Shown: positions 10,138 to 21,023, counted from the first letter of the stretch. The stretch is 64,000 nt of DNA from Thiotrichaceae bacterium (GCA_015490895.1 WFWY01000087.1:1-64000), one strand, 5' to 3'. The notes: a model not told the origin generated them from the letters alone. Numbers and translations are program-made.

Positions 10138-10536
10138 ATGAGTGATACCCCCATACCTTTAAGCGCTCCTGACGCATGGGACTTTTTACAAAGCCACCCC
10201 GATGCCAAACTGATAGACATTCGCTCGTCTATGGAATACCTGTTTATCGGGCATCCTCTGGATTGTATCCATATTGCCTGGATGGAAGATCCGGATTGGG
10301 ATATTAATCCTCATTTCGAGGTCGAAATCAGGACACATCAAATCAATAATTCTCCCATCATTCTGATTTGTCGCAGTGGTAACCGCTCAGAAAAAGCGGG
10401 CATTCAACTACTCAATGCCGGCCTGAAAAATATCTACCACGTTACTGATGGCTTTGAAGGAGATCGTGATACCCGTAACCACCGGGGATCCCTGAATGGC
10501 TGGCGATTTCATGGGCTACCCTGGGAGCAATGTTAA
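10138..10536 (+). CDS. rhodanese-domain protein
   Basis: A 132-residue single rhodanese domain. The active-site loop CRSGNRS (Cys78) is intact, preceded by the family's LIDIRSSMEYLFIGH opening. Such proteins carry persulfide sulfur between donors and acceptors; the physiological partner cannot be read from the sequence. The CAGGAG motif directly abuts the ATG, an unusually short spacing, so initiation may be weak or the start slightly different. It lies 61 bp after the permease and 15 bp before a DUF1304 gene, probably in one transcript. Confidence 0.85.
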   Translation: MSDTPIPLSAPDAWDFLQSHPDAKLIDIRSSMEYLFIGHPLDCIHIAWMEDPDWDINPHFEVEIRTHQINNSPIILICRSGNRSEKAGIQLLNAGLKNIYHVTDGFEGDRDTRNHRGSLNGWRFHGLPWEQC

Positions 10537-10551
10537 AAAGGATATTCCTGC

Positions 10552-10908
10552 ATGGCAACACTACTCACCACTTTAATCATTATTATTATTTTCCTGCATA
10601 TGTATTTTTTAATACTGGAAATGTTCCTCTGGGATAGCCCCTACGGACGCAAAACTTTCGGCCTGTCAACCGAGTTTGCCAACCGCTCAAAAACCCTGGC
10701 CGCCAACCAGGGACTCTATAATGGCTTTTTGGCAGCCGGACTGGTATGGAGCCTGCTACCCGGGGAAAACAGTGACAGCCTGAAAATTTTCTTTTTATCC
10801 TGCGTTCTAATTGCCGGGCTGTTTGGTGGCTTTACCGTCAATAAAAAAATTCTGTGGGTTCAGGCACTGCCAGCTGCTACCGCTCTCGCGTTGTTATTTA
10901 TCCCATAG
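10552..10908 (+). CDS. DUF1304 family membrane protein
   Basis: A 118-residue inner-membrane protein with four predicted helices (TLLTTLIIIIIFLHMYFLILEM; GFLAAGLVWSLL; IFFLSCVLIAGLFGGF; LPAATALALLFIP). The segment FLWDSPYGRKTF...NQGLYNGFLAAGL is the DUF1304 signature. No biochemical function is established for the family. A GGATATTCC stretch stands before the ATG. Its 3' end overlaps the convergent mutT-thiE gene by 15 bp. Confidence 0.8.
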   Translation: MATLLTTLIIIIIFLHMYFLILEMFLWDSPYGRKTFGLSTEFANRSKTLAANQGLYNGFLAAGLVWSLLPGENSDSLKIFFLSCVLIAGLFGGFTVNKKILWVQALPAATALALLFIP

Positions 10909-11865
10909 GGCAGAAATCGCTGCAATTCCCTGTGCGCCAGATTGACATGCCCTGGGAATATCAGCTTTACCCACTCCCCCCAGCGCATAAACTGGCAGGT
11001 TAACCGTACTCACGAGTTGCTGAAACCTGTTCCAGCCTAGTGCTACAGCTTCCGGATGTGACCGGGTCATTTTCACTGGTGACAAAAAGACAAAATCAAC
11101 ACCGAGTTTCCCTGCCTGACGCAGCTCTTTTTCATTGTGACAGGATGCAGACAGACTTTGCTGACCGGGGAGTTGTGGGCGTTGTCGGCAGGACATTAAT
11201 TGCTGGCTAGTAAGATGCAGTCCATCAGCATCTAGATGCATCTCATCCGGTGAATTTAATAGTACTTTTGCCTGATACCGGTGTGCCAGCTCGATAACCG
11301 CTTGAGCCAACCCCGCATAACGACTCTTCTCCAGCTGTTTTGCGCGAAACTGTAACAACGGGATACCCCGTTGAAGTGCCAGCTCCAATGCGCTCAGAAA
11401 AGATGCCTGGTCGGCAGGCTCAGGGGTAATTAAACAGGTTCGGGGTAACTGAATGGCTCTGATAACAGGTATATTGGCATCAGGAAATGTATACTCCCCA
11501 AGACTGGCAGGCTGAACCCAGCAAACAGTTTGCCCTTCCTTGCCGTATGCCTCGCCCGAGAATGCTGTCACATTGTACACATCCAGAAAAACGGCTTTAT
11601 CTGCATACTGGTGGTGAATCTGGATCAAAGACTCCGATGTTTTCAGCTGGATGCCCAGTTCTTCAAACAGCTCTCTTGACAATGCCTGTTGTGGTGTTTC
11701 ATCAGGCTCTACCTTGCCACCAGGAAATTCCCACTTGCCGCCCTGGTGTAAATGTCCGGGACGCCTGGCAATCAAAATCCGGCTCTGGTCAGAATGATAA
11801 ATTACAGCTGCAACCACATGCACATAGTGTGCGCTATTGGCTCTATTAGCTACGGTATTCGGCAT
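10894..11865 (-). CDS. MutT Nudix hydrolase fused to a thiamine-phosphate synthase-like domain
   Basis: A 323-residue two-domain protein. Residues about 14-140 form a MutT-type Nudix domain with the full Nudix box (GKVEPDETPQQALSRELFEELGI), expected to hydrolyse 8-oxo-dGTP. Residues about 150-323 are ThiE/TenI-like (LLQFRAKQLEKSRYA, LLNSPDEMHLDADGLHL, ALGGVGKADIP). This fusion is known in gammaproteobacteria downstream of secA-argJ; whether the second half still makes thiamine phosphate is uncertain. The start overlaps the end of argJ by 20 bp, implying translational coupling. Confidence 0.9.
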   Translation of the reverse strand: MPNTVANRANSAHYVHVVAAVIYHSDQSRILIARRPGHLHQGGKWEFPGGKVEPDETPQQALSRELFEELGIQLKTSESLIQIHHQYADKAVFLDVYNVTAFSGEAYGKEGQTVCWVQPASLGEYTFPDANIPVIRAIQLPRTCLITPEPADQASFLSALELALQRGIPLLQFRAKQLEKSRYAGLAQAVIELAHRYQAKVLLNSPDEMHLDADGLHLTSQQLMSCRQRPQLPGQQSLSASCHNEKELRQAGKLGVDFVFLSPVKMTRSHPEAVALGWNRFQQLVSTVNLPVYALGGVGKADIPRACQSGAQGIAAISALWDK

Positions 11866-13051
11866 TAATCTTTACATAGTCATAAGAAAGATCCGTGGTC
11901 CAGATACGGGCTTGTGCACGACCACGATTCAGAACGATACGAATAGTGATTTCTTCCTTCGCCATTTCCTGCCGGCCCTGCTCTTCGGTATAACCCAGAA
12001 AGGGCTCTCCTGCTTCTATCAACAAGGTATTACCCAGCCAGATATTGATGGTGCTGACATCCAGACCTTTCACGGGGCTACGCCCTACCGCTGCCAGGAT
12101 TCTTCCCCAGTTCGGATCACTGGCAAATAGTGCTGTTTTGACCAGAGGAGAGTGTGCTACGGTGTAAGCCACTTCACGCGCCTCTGCGGTACTTTCCCCG
12201 CCGATGACTTCAACGGTGACAAATTTGCTGGCACCTTCACCGTCACGAATAATCGCTTGCGCTAAAAACTGACACACGTCATTCAGAGCCTGTTGCAAGG
12301 TACTGCGGTTTGTACTGTCAACCTGTACGCCTGATTTTCCGGTTGCTATTAATACCAGTGAATCATTGGTTGAGGTATCACCGTCTACGGTAATACTGTT
12401 AAAAGAATCTGTCACAGCTGCATGCAGCATTTCCTGTAACAGCGCCTGCTCAACAGCAGCATCGGTTGCGATGTAGGCCAGCATGGTTGCCATATCCGGC
12501 CGAATCATGCCAGAGCCTTTGGCAATGCCGGTCATAGTGACGGTTTGGCCGTTAATTTCCAGTTGCTTGCTGATACCCTTGGCAACCGTATCGGTGGTCA
12601 TTATACCCTGCGCTGCATCCAGCCAGTTAGCTTCATCCAGCTGGGTGATCGCTTTGCCAATCGCCGGTTTAAACAGTGAAACCGGCAAGGGCTGACCAAT
12701 TACACCCGTTGAAAACGGCAGTACCTCCTGTATGTTGCAATCCGTTTCATCCACCACAAACTGACAGGTATCAAAAGCATCCTGCAATCCTTCCACTCCC
12801 GTACCGGCATTGGCATTACCCGCGTTGATCAGCAAATAGCGTGGACAGACTGCTGCCAAATGGCGCCTGCAAACCGTGACGGGAGCTGCACAAAAAGCAT
12901 TCTGAGTAAAGACTGCTGCGCTTTGACTACCCTCGGCAATATTGATCAACACCAGATCCTTACGTTCCTTGTAGATACCCGCGGCAACAGCTGCCAAACG
13001 GATACCCGCAACAGGCAACAGGTTTTCCGGTGGAGTGAGGTTAACAGCCAT
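11846..13051 (-). CDS. argJ: bifunctional ornithine acetyltransferase / N-acetylglutamate synthase
   Basis: ArgJ moves the acetyl group from N-acetylornithine to glutamate in the cyclic arginine pathway. The 401-residue precursor cleaves itself; the conserved site is PDMATML, with Thr189 the expected new N-terminal nucleophile. SITVDGDTSTND and the C-terminal Tyr/Lys-rich end are also family features. The start ATG follows AAGGAAAATC. The usual upstream neighbour secA is absent; a large surface-protein gene ends 201 bp upstream instead. That 201-bp gap (13052-13252) shows no gene I can support. Confidence 0.95.
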   Translation of the reverse strand: MAVNLTPPENLLPVAGIRLAAVAAGIYKERKDLVLINIAEGSQSAAVFTQNAFCAAPVTVCRRHLAAVCPRYLLINAGNANAGTGVEGLQDAFDTCQFVVDETDCNIQEVLPFSTGVIGQPLPVSLFKPAIGKAITQLDEANWLDAAQGIMTTDTVAKGISKQLEINGQTVTMTGIAKGSGMIRPDMATMLAYIATDAAVEQALLQEMLHAAVTDSFNSITVDGDTSTNDSLVLIATGKSGVQVDSTNRSTLQQALNDVCQFLAQAIIRDGEGASKFVTVEVIGGESTAEAREVAYTVAHSPLVKTALFASDPNWGRILAAVGRSPVKGLDVSTINIWLGNTLLIEAGEPFLGYTEEQGRQEMAKEEITIRIVLNRGRAQARIWTTDLSYDYVKINAEYRS

Positions 13052-13252
13052 GATTATTTTCCTTGAGATGAGGGGTGTGAAAGATCACATGAGACCTTTC
13101 ATGCAAAGTCTCAGTAGTGAGGATTATTTCATATCTTCTGTTCTTGAGGAACACCCCCGTAGAGACATCGTACGTATGCCGCCTCTCTACAAAACCGTTC
13201 TGTCACTACTCAGGCACGAGCATGTCACATATCAGTCCATTCCATGCCATTT

Positions 13253-16200
13253 TTATTCAATAGTGACCTGATAGCTCACCTGCCCTTTGGCACCTCCTTT
13301 CAAGCTGCCTGTAAACAACCACTCAAGCGCATCACCATTGACCACAGGCGCACAGGTCATGCCTTGAGGAATGCTGTCACAACTCGCTGAACTGGCTTGC
13401 AGTACGGTAAATGCCGGAACAGTATCATTAACCTTTAAGTCTGTAATTGGTCCAGTCCCTGTATTGGTATAATAGAGACGATATTCAAGCACATCTCCCG
13501 GGTTGGCCTGATTCCGGGTTTCGGTTTCAGCACTACCCTGGGTGATATTTTTTACCGTTTTGGTTAATTCCAGCCTTGAGCTGCCCCCCGTCAGTACATC
13601 ATTGGCTGCGGACCTGGTAACATCTGTGACGATCAGGGTTGCAGAACCAGCCAGGCTATTGCCATTGAAGTCAAAACTCGCAGTAATTGCATTGCTGAAA
13701 GTTTCACCTGCGACCACAGCAGCGGGCGCATAGACTTTATTGATGAGACAAATCTCCTGGCCAGCAATGGTTGCCAGGCTACTGGCAAGTGGCGCACTGG
13801 CCTCCGCACCATCCAGTTTTCCATTACAATCCGTGTCCTGATAAACCACACTACCCCAGCCAGCGCTACTCCCCCCCGCATTCGTTATCGAGAAATTAAC
13901 CGTGCCGGTGCTTTTCGCGGTAAAGGTATGGGCATAGAACACAACATTTCCCGGCAATGCTGTACCGCTATGATCCGGGGCAAAGGTTGGCCCGGCCACA
14001 TCGCCGAAATCCTTGCCCGTCACTTCGGCTGCCACCACACTAAACTGGGGCAGAACGTTGGCCGTTGTCGAGCGATAACCTGCAGGATCCTTTGCAGTAG
14101 CTGTATCACAGTTTTGTGGCACCGGTACCGTTTCGCGCGAAGCCTCATAAATCTGATAATCTCCCGGTATGACAGGAAAGAAAGTGTAGTTGCCATCGGC
14201 ATCAGTGCGAGTACTGACGCAAGTGCTGTTAACCACATCCAGCAAAACGAGAGGCAGGTTACTGATGCCTGCTTCGCCGCTGTCATTCGCCGCATTGACA
14301 TTACTATCCTGGTATACCCTGCCCCTGACGGGGAAACCACCCACTTCTATCGTCAGTGGATAGTCCTCTACTTCACCATCGGTAGCAATGCCTGTAGCCA
14401 CACTGGTATTGGCGGTACCTGTCGCGATACTGGTATCCGTGGTTAACCGAATCCGTGCATAGACATCACCGGCCTTGATCGTGGCAGGAATACTCCAGCT
14501 TAAAGTAACCGTACTACCCGAGGTCCCTGTCGCTACCGCTACTGTTGCAGCTTCATCCGCGGCAAAGCTCTGATCCCCATTAAAATCAATCCAGCCCACC
14601 AGATTGGCTGTTTTGCCCGAGGTATTGGTTACCACGACATCCAGTGCATACTGGTTGTCTATATCCGTCAGTTTGGGAAAGCTTGCAATACCATCTTCAT
14701 CATCTGATCCACTGCTATCATCACCCGTGCCATCCGTGCCTCCATTGGCCGCATTCTGGCTATCTGTCTCAATATCCGGCTGTACCAGCCCCAGGTAGAC
14801 AGTGGGTGAAGCAGGAACACCATGACCGGCATCACCGTAGCTATCCAGTGCATCACCGTAATCTGTCGGTAGCACATGCACTCTGGTTGGGTCTTCAATC
14901 GCCGGGGTATCCGGGTCATCACTTTTCAGGCTGACAGAACCGTAGGTTAAATTAGCCTGGTTATCAATATCCTGCTCACTGTTAATCGCTGTACTCACCT
15001 TGACGGCAACCGTAAAACTCACCTGACTGTTCGCAGACAGGTTTATGCCATTGATTGCCAGGGTCGTATCATTGAAGGTGGTAAGACTGCCGCCACCGGG
15101 GGAGTTATCCGAAAGAGAATCCAGATCATAGGTTAATGTTGCCGGCAAGACATCATTAAAATCAACAGTAATGGGGAAGTTAAACGCATTGGCAATCGTA
15201 TAAGTATAACTAAAGGTATTGCCCGCCTGGGTTTCAGAAACGCTGGCATCTTTTAATAACGATGGCGGTGTACAGGCGGCCGCATCAAACTTTCCGTTTG
15301 CGGTAACATTGCCGACTTTATTGACCACCGCCGGTGACTGAGAAACATCTACCTTAAAGAGCTCACCACCGGAATTATTATAAAAATACAGGCTGCCATC
15401 GGCAGCAGACCAGGCACCTCCTGCATTCGCAGGAAGCGTATCCCCTGTCGTACTCACCAAAGAACCAACCCCTGTCTGGGTTATACGAACCAGTACATTG
15501 TCTTTCACTCCGTATAAGGCATTATCGTAAACACTAAAGGTGATATCTGCTGGTGAACGGGTATCTCCACTTCTTGCAACCGCTGTATAGGTCAGCGTAC
15601 CCGCAGCAGGTTTATTGCCAATATCTACGATAAACAGGGTTGAACTATTTATTCCAAAAAGCTTCCCTGAGTTATCCATAGCACCGATATAACCTAAAGG
15701 ATCAAAACTACCCGAGCCAGAAGGAAAACCCAGGTCTTCAATATAACGCCCTGATCCATAGCGGACAATGCTACCTACCGCAATGCCTGTATTGCCGGCA
15801 GTACCATCTCCTCTATAAAAACCATAAATCAGGTTATCCATTGCATTGTAGCCAATACCATTCACATAAACAGGAGGGTTAAGGTTACCCAAAGAAGTCA
15901 CTGCCAGTGTTTGTTTATCCATAGACTGAACGACAGAAGGATCATCAATCACCGTATAGGGAGTGCCATCACAGCTAAAAGGCGTTAAAGCCTGATTAAT
16001 GGTAAGTGCATAATCCTCAATTTCTCCATCTGATGCTACACCATCAGGCAGACTGGTCGCAGCATCACCTGTTACAACCTGAGTATCTGTCGATAGCCTC
16101 AGGCGCAGGTAGCTGCCACCAGCTTGCAGACCCGACAATCCCGTCCAGTTCAGTGTCACTGTGGTGTTGCTACTTCCATCAGGTACGGCTACCGTAGCGG

Positions 16201-18925
16201 CTTCGGCAGCATCAAAAAGACCATTGCCATTAAAATCAACCCAGCCAACCAGATATCCATCATTGCCAGTATTATTGGTAACATTCACATCAACACTGTA
16301 GCTTGTCGCATCACTGGATAACGTGGGCAACGTACTGACACCATCTTCATCATCGGTCGATGTATTATCATCTCCATCAGCCGCTACTGTGGGGCTACCA
16401 TCCAGTTCTTTATCCACAAGATTACCGATAAAGATAGCGGGTGTATCAGTCAGTTTGTGATAGGCTCCATTATTGCTATTCGTTGTTGGATACTGACTCG
16501 GCGCATCGCCATAATCACGACAGGTAATACCCAATGAGATGTTATCTACCAAGTTACCTGCTGATTGATTTCCATTAAAAGTCGATACAGAGTGAAAACC
16601 AAACCGGGTCACATATTGCCCGGCAGGAATAATATAAGTACCACTATAAAACTTCCATGCCGTATTGCCAGTCACCATTGTGGCCTGTACCGATGATGCT
16701 GCCAGACTAATGACTTCATCCGGGGAACCCATTAGCACATTCATGCTATCAGTACCTTCACGACCACGATGCCACAAAGACCATTCAATTGTTGTACCCG
16801 GTGTTAACGCAACGTCCTGATACAATGTGCCATTCACATAAGCGTTAATTTCTGCAAACTGGACACCTTCCTGAGAAGGTACACCAAGGAAACCATCAGC
16901 CCATAGCTCGATACTGTTTCTTTCTGCAAAGCTATTTCCGGAGTTGGGTAAATCCGGTACTGTCGCCCAGCCAGGAATGATATTTTCATCATTTTGCAAA
17001 GGTGCTGATGGTGGTAGCTCAAAGCCGCTATTCACCAGAGCATTACACTGGGTGCCTGAATCTCGATAGGCAAGGTAGTCAATTTTATAGTCTTCAACTT
17101 CACCATCATTTGCCGAACCACCAGGTGTATTACACTGCCCCGCCGTCGTACAAAAACGAAACCTTGCATATTTAGAGCCTTGGGGGATGAAATCCGTGGT
17201 TGTTACGGTTACTGTATTATCTCCGGCAACAACCACTTGGTCATTAGCAACCTGTTCCCCTGTATCATTCCAGTCGCCATCTTCGTTCCAGTCTATCCAT
17301 ACACTTAATACACCACCTGTACTAACATTGACAGTAATGTCGTTGGCTTCATTCATATACAAGATAGACTTACCATCAGGTGCTGTTGCAAAGGTTACAC
17401 CGTCATCATCTGCACCTTCTGCGTCAGCATTAACGGATGGCTGACCATCAGCTTCTATATCTACAGAAGCACCCATACGAATAGCAGGATCCACCACATG
17501 TACTGCCGCATTATCAGCAATAAGCACATTATAGATATTGCTTAATGCAGCATCTAAAGTGGTAAGGTCATTAGGTGCATCACCATAATCTTGCCCTCTA
17601 ATGGTTAGCGCATAGTCTTCTACTTCACCATCAACGGCATTACCTGTTGGATTAGTCACTTCCGTTTCAATACTCGCTGTACGCACCCTCAGATAAGTAT
17701 CACCAGCTACAAGCCCGCTTATACCCGTCCAGGTGAGAGTTGTCTGACTGGAACAACTCACCGGGAAATTACTATTTCGCTCTCCAGCGTTAAACACACC
17801 ATCGCCGTTAAAATCAATCCATGCAGACACTGTTCCTGTGCCAGTACAACTCACATCAATACTGTAGTCGGTTATTTTATCGTGAATAAGGGGAATAATC
17901 GCAACACCGTCTTCATCATCGTTAATACCATTGCCATCATCTCCATCTGCACCCACACCCGCATCACCTCCCAAGGGAGTGGTGTCCTCTGTATCTGGAG
18001 CATTAACACCTAAATATAATGCTTGTGGCTTATTCGGTGGATTTTCATGAGTCGCTTCACCATAAGAGGAAGGCGCGTCTCCAAAATCTTTAAAGAAGTC
18101 GCCACAATCATATCTGACGATATTCGTGAAATTAAAACTCCTGTCACCATCCGCAGCCAGGATATAACCGGAATTAGCCGAGCGTTGCATGGTGAAGGAA
18201 GAGACATTCGCCCAGCGACCCGCAACAATAGATTCTGCACCACCACTATAATTATTTTGCCCTGCAAATGTAATGATATTGCCACTTTGAGACCAGGTAA
18301 GATCCGTTGCCTGGTCCAGGCTTAACTCAACCAGTGAAGCATCACTACAGTCAAAAGACACCGTTTCATTATTAGGGCCATCAATATCCGCAAAACCGAC
18401 ATAGACATCGGTAGCGGTGACCGGGGTGCTGTTATCACTGGCATCAAGAATATCCCAGCGGAGGGTGACATTATCCCCTGACAGGTTTGATGTGATTGAG
18501 GGTGCATTATAAAAGGTGCCAAAAGAATGAACCCCGCTACCTGTTTGTGCTGTAATCGTGGCACGCAGATTAATCGCCGTGCTGCCAACTGTTCCTATTC
18601 CGCCGCTGGCAGAAAATAATGCTGTCTTGTTCACAGAAGAGCCACCATCCGGGTCTGATTCGGTAACGGTACAACCGGATGCACAAGAATAACTCAAATC
18701 ACTGGTTGCGTTTGCTCGCGCCAGGAACAGACTGGAAATAACAAGCGCCAACAATACAGGAGCTGCACCCGAAGGTATTTTCAGGCTGCCCCGCTTATGG
18801 TTATTTTTATTTCCATCCGTAGTGGTTACTTCTTGTTTTTTGCGAAGGATCCCAACCTGTTTGTCTACCATGCAGGGAACCTGAGTTGAGCGACTACTCT
18901 CTTTGATAATGTTCAACAAACCCAT
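13253..18925 (-). CDS. very large secreted GEVED/SdrB/DUF11-domain protein
   Basis: About 1890 residues if it starts at the ATG at 18925 (MGLLNIIKESS), which gives an N-terminal signal with a long charged leader ending ARANA; an in-frame start at 19105 exists but gives an odd N-terminus. It has four GEVED repeats, each opening with DYGDAP or DYGDAL and closing with DGEVEDY or a variant, with Asp-rich calcium-site-like loops (DFNGDGVFNAGE). Between them are a lectin-like module (NSGFELPP...), a DUF6923-like segment (about 1090-1300) and a DUF11-like stretch. An SdrB-like domain (VRGRVYQDSNVNAANDSGE) and a final DUF11 domain follow. No C-terminal anchor or sorting signal is visible. Likely a surface or matrix adhesin. 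Confidence 0.85.
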   Translation of the reverse strand: MGLLNIIKESSRSTQVPCMVDKQVGILRKKQEVTTTDGNKNNHKRGSLKIPSGAAPVLLALVISSLFLARANATSDLSYSCASGCTVTESDPDGGSSVNKTALFSASGGIGTVGSTAINLRATITAQTGSGVHSFGTFYNAPSITSNLSGDNVTLRWDILDASDNSTPVTATDVYVGFADIDGPNNETVSFDCSDASLVELSLDQATDLTWSQSGNIITFAGQNNYSGGAESIVAGRWANVSSFTMQRSANSGYILAADGDRSFNFTNIVRYDCGDFFKDFGDAPSSYGEATHENPPNKPQALYLGVNAPDTEDTTPLGGDAGVGADGDDGNGINDDEDGVAIIPLIHDKITDYSIDVSCTGTGTVSAWIDFNGDGVFNAGERNSNFPVSCSSQTTLTWTGISGLVAGDTYLRVRTASIETEVTNPTGNAVDGEVEDYALTIRGQDYGDAPNDLTTLDAALSNIYNVLIADNAAVHVVDPAIRMGASVDIEADGQPSVNADAEGADDDGVTFATAPDGKSILYMNEANDITVNVSTGGVLSVWIDWNEDGDWNDTGEQVANDQVVVAGDNTVTVTTTDFIPQGSKYARFRFCTTAGQCNTPGGSANDGEVEDYKIDYLAYRDSGTQCNALVNSGFELPPSAPLQNDENIIPGWATVPDLPNSGNSFAERNSIELWADGFLGVPSQEGVQFAEINAYVNGTLYQDVALTPGTTIEWSLWHRGREGTDSMNVLMGSPDEVISLAASSVQATMVTGNTAWKFYSGTYIIPAGQYVTRFGFHSVSTFNGNQSAGNLVDNISLGITCRDYGDAPSQYPTTNSNNGAYHKLTDTPAIFIGNLVDKELDGSPTVAADGDDNTSTDDEDGVSTLPTLSSDATSYSVDVNVTNNTGNDGYLVGWVDFNGNGLFDAAEAATVAVPDGSSNTTVTLNWTGLSGLQAGGSYLRLRLSTDTQVVTGDAATSLPDGVASDGEIEDYALTINQALTPFSCDGTPYTVIDDPSVVQSMDKQTLAVTSLGNLNPPVYVNGIGYNAMDNLIYGFYRGDGTAGNTGIAVGSIVRYGSGRYIEDLGFPSGSGSFDPLGYIGAMDNSGKLFGINSSTLFIVDIGNKPAAGTLTYTAVARSGDTRSPADITFSVYDNALYGVKDNVLVRITQTGVGSLVSTTGDTLPANAGGAWSAADGSLYFYNNSGGELFKVDVSQSPAVVNKVGNVTANGKFDAAACTPPSLLKDASVSETQAGNTFSYTYTIANAFNFPITVDFNDVLPATLTYDLDSLSDNSPGGGSLTTFNDTTLAINGINLSANSQVSFTVAVKVSTAINSEQDIDNQANLTYGSVSLKSDDPDTPAIEDPTRVHVLPTDYGDALDSYGDAGHGVPASPTVYLGLVQPDIETDSQNAANGGTDGTGDDSSGSDDEDGIASFPKLTDIDNQYALDVVVTNTSGKTANLVGWIDFNGDQSFAADEAATVAVATGTSGSTVTLSWSIPATIKAGDVYARIRLTTDTSIATGTANTSVATGIATDGEVEDYPLTIEVGGFPVRGRVYQDSNVNAANDSGEAGISNLPLVLLDVVNSTCVSTRTDADGNYTFFPVIPGDYQIYEASRETVPVPQNCDTATAKDPAGYRSTTANVLPQFSVVAAEVTGKDFGDVAGPTFAPDHSGTALPGNVVFYAHTFTAKSTGTVNFSITNAGGSSAGWGSVVYQDTDCNGKLDGAEASAPLASSLATIAGQEICLINKVYAPAAVVAGETFSNAITASFDFNGNSLAGSATLIVTDVTRSAANDVLTGGSSRLELTKTVKNITQGSAETETRNQANPGDVLEYRLYYTNTGTGPITDLKVNDTVPAFTVLQASSASCDSIPQGMTCAPVVNGDALEWLFTGSLKGGAKGQVSYQVTIE

Positions 18926-19192
18926 TTTATAATTGTCTCTGATTTTTATTGTTCTTATGGAATCTCTGACATAGTAGCCGGGAAGAAAACTATTATATTT
19001 ATATTCCTTGCACCTTATTCGCCACCATCCTGTTCTTGAAAAATACCCGGGCAGATACGGCGACGACAACCCTATGTAATGGCTAATTATTACCCAGAAT
19101 GTCAAATCTTTATAGCTTTACAGACAAAAGGTAGAGAGTGATTTGAACAAAAGCCTTCACGAAACTCAAAATTATCCTGTAACCACTGGCTC

Positions 19193-20656
19193 TTATAGAC
19201 CGAGTGTTTCCCATATCTCATTAATACGCTGTTTTACGGTTTGATCCATCACAATGGGCTCACCCCATTCTCTCTCCGTTTCCCCAGGCCATTTATTGGT
19301 AGCATCCATACCCATTTTTGATCCCAGGCCAGACACAGGAGATGCAAAATCCAGATAGTCAATCGGTGTATTCTCTATCAAAGTAGTGTCTCTGGAAGGA
19401 TCCATACGGGTAGTCATTGCCCAGATCACGTCTTCCCAGTTGCGGGTGTCGATATCGTCATCAACAACAATGACAAACTTGGTATACATAAACTGGCGCA
19501 GAAATGACCAGACTCCCATCATGATACGCTTGGCATGTCCCGGGTATTGCTTTTTCATGCTGACAATGGCCATACGGTAAGAGCAGCCTTCGGGTGGCAG
19601 GTAAAAGTCTACAATTTCCGGAAACTGTTTTTGCAGAATGGGCACAAATACTTCGTTAAGCGCCACACCTAAAATGGCTGGCTCATCCGGTGGGCGGCCG
19701 GTGTAAGTACTATGGTAAATGGGATCTTTACGGTGAGTTATTTTCTCTACCGTAAACACCGGGAAGGTTTCCACTTCATTATAATAACCCGTGTGATCAC
19801 CATAAGGCCCTTCCTCTGCCGTATCACCAGGGTATAAATAGCCTTCCAGGATATATTCTGCTGAAGCAGGCACTTGTAAATCAAATAGCTGACACTGCAC
19901 AACCTCGGTTTTGGAGCCACGCAACAAGCCTGCAAAGGCGTATTCAGATAAGGTATCCGGTACCGGTGTTACCGCACCCAGTATAGTGGCCGGGTCAGCA
20001 CCCAGAGCAACAGCCAGCGGAAAAGGCTCACCAGGGTGCGCTTTTTGCCAGTCACGAAAATCCAGAGCACCGCCACGGTGCGATAGCCAACGCATAATCA
20101 GTCGATTTTTGCTAACCCGTTGCTGGCGATAAATACCCAGGTTCTGACGTGGTTTTTCCGGCCCTCTGGTAACGACCAGACCCCAGGTAATGAGCGGTGC
20201 TGCATCACCTGGCCAGCACGTTTGAATGGGAATACTATTCAGATCAACCTGGTCTTTTTCAATAATGACTTGCTGGCAAGGTGCTTTCTTCCGCTGTTTC
20301 GGCGCCATATCCAGGACTTTGCGGAATTTTGGAATGCTTTGCCAGGCATCTTTCAAGCCTTTGGGTGGCTCCGGCTCTTTTAAAAAGGCCAATAGCTTGC
20401 CGACCTCTCTGAGAGCACCCACACTCTCTTCCCCCATACCCATTGCCACACGCCTGGGGGTACCAAACAGGTTAGTCAGTACGGGGGTGGAATAGCCTTT
20501 GGGATTTTCAAACAGCAGTGCCGGGCCGCCCTGACGCAGTACCCGATCCGATATTTCGGTCATTTCCAGATATGGATCAACCTCTACTGATATGCGTTTC
20601 AGTTCACCCTGTTTTTCCAGCTGCTGGATAAAATCCCGCAAATCCTTGTATTTCAT
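19193..20656 (-). CDS. ubiD: UbiD-family decarboxylase, probably 4-hydroxy-3-polyprenylbenzoate decarboxylase
   Basis: UbiD removes the carboxyl group of polyprenyl-hydroxybenzoate in ubiquinone synthesis, using a prenylated flavin made by UbiX. The 487-residue length and opening [22 protein letters not shown] are close to E. coli UbiD (497). Conserved stretches include [37 protein letters not shown] and [14 protein letters not shown], holding the flavin-binding and catalytic Glu/Asp/Arg residues. It stands alone on this strand; ubiX is not in the window. Confidence 0.93.
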   Translation of the reverse strand: MKYKDLRDFIQQLEKQGELKRISVEVDPYLEMTEISDRVLRQGGPALLFENPKGYSTPVLTNLFGTPRRVAMGMGEESVGALREVGKLLAFLKEPEPPKGLKDAWQSIPKFRKVLDMAPKQRKKAPCQQVIIEKDQVDLNSIPIQTCWPGDAAPLITWGLVVTRGPEKPRQNLGIYRQQRVSKNRLIMRWLSHRGGALDFRDWQKAHPGEPFPLAVALGADPATILGAVTPVPDTLSEYAFAGLLRGSKTEVVQCQLFDLQVPASAEYILEGYLYPGDTAEEGPYGDHTGYYNEVETFPVFTVEKITHRKDPIYHSTYTGRPPDEPAILGVALNEVFVPILQKQFPEIVDFYLPPEGCSYRMAIVSMKKQYPGHAKRIMMGVWSFLRQFMYTKFVIVVDDDIDTRNWEDVIWAMTTRMDPSRDTTLIENTPIDYLDFASPVSGLGSKMGMDATNKWPGETEREWGEPIVMDQTVKQRINEIWETLGL

Positions 20657-20863
20657 AACTGATCCAAAAGTGGCTTAAGCACATAATTAAAATGAAAAGG
20701 CAGAATATCTTTGAGAAGATCATGAAAGGCTAATCAGTGGCACACTAGAGAACCCCGCCAGCTGTTTCATTAGTAACAAACTTGGCGGGTAACAGCAACA
20801 AAAGATTCCTCACTGGGAAGCTATCTGAGAGTAGAGTAGAATAGAGAAACTACGGCTATTTAA

Positions 20864-21023
20864 GAAGACTCTGATCAAGTCCCAATCGTTTTCCTGAGGC
20901 TGAAATATCGCCATTTTTTCGCTATTAAAAGTGACCAATAGAATGACTATTGCTAACTTTTCTATCAAAAAACTGACGAATTTCATCTCACAGGAAATTC
21001 GACCGGACTTAATCAGAGGCTCC
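20864..21023 (-). mobile_element. complete 160-bp MITE, divergent subtype, with TTAA duplication
   Basis: The left end GAAGACTCTGATCAAGTCC is the inverted partner of the right end GGACTTAATCAGAGGCTCC. TTAA flanks it on both sides (20860-20863 and 21024-21027), a perfect 4-bp duplication. Its interior resembles the copies at 4271 and 60747 only in blocks (CAGTTTTTTGAT, CATTCTATTGG, AAAAAATGGCGAT), so it is a separate, diverged subtype. A long minus-strand frame is open across it, as in the 4271 copy, but shows no known domain. Confidence 0.75.

Noticed and set aside
13035-13271. 78-residue open frame on the plus strand next to argJ
   Set aside because: It overlaps both argJ and the end of the large surface-protein gene, has no ribosome site of note and no recognisable features, so it is probably chance.
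18926-19192. c-di-GMP riboswitch upstream of the large surface protein
   Set aside because: I looked for the conserved GEMM core and did not find its conserved blocks.
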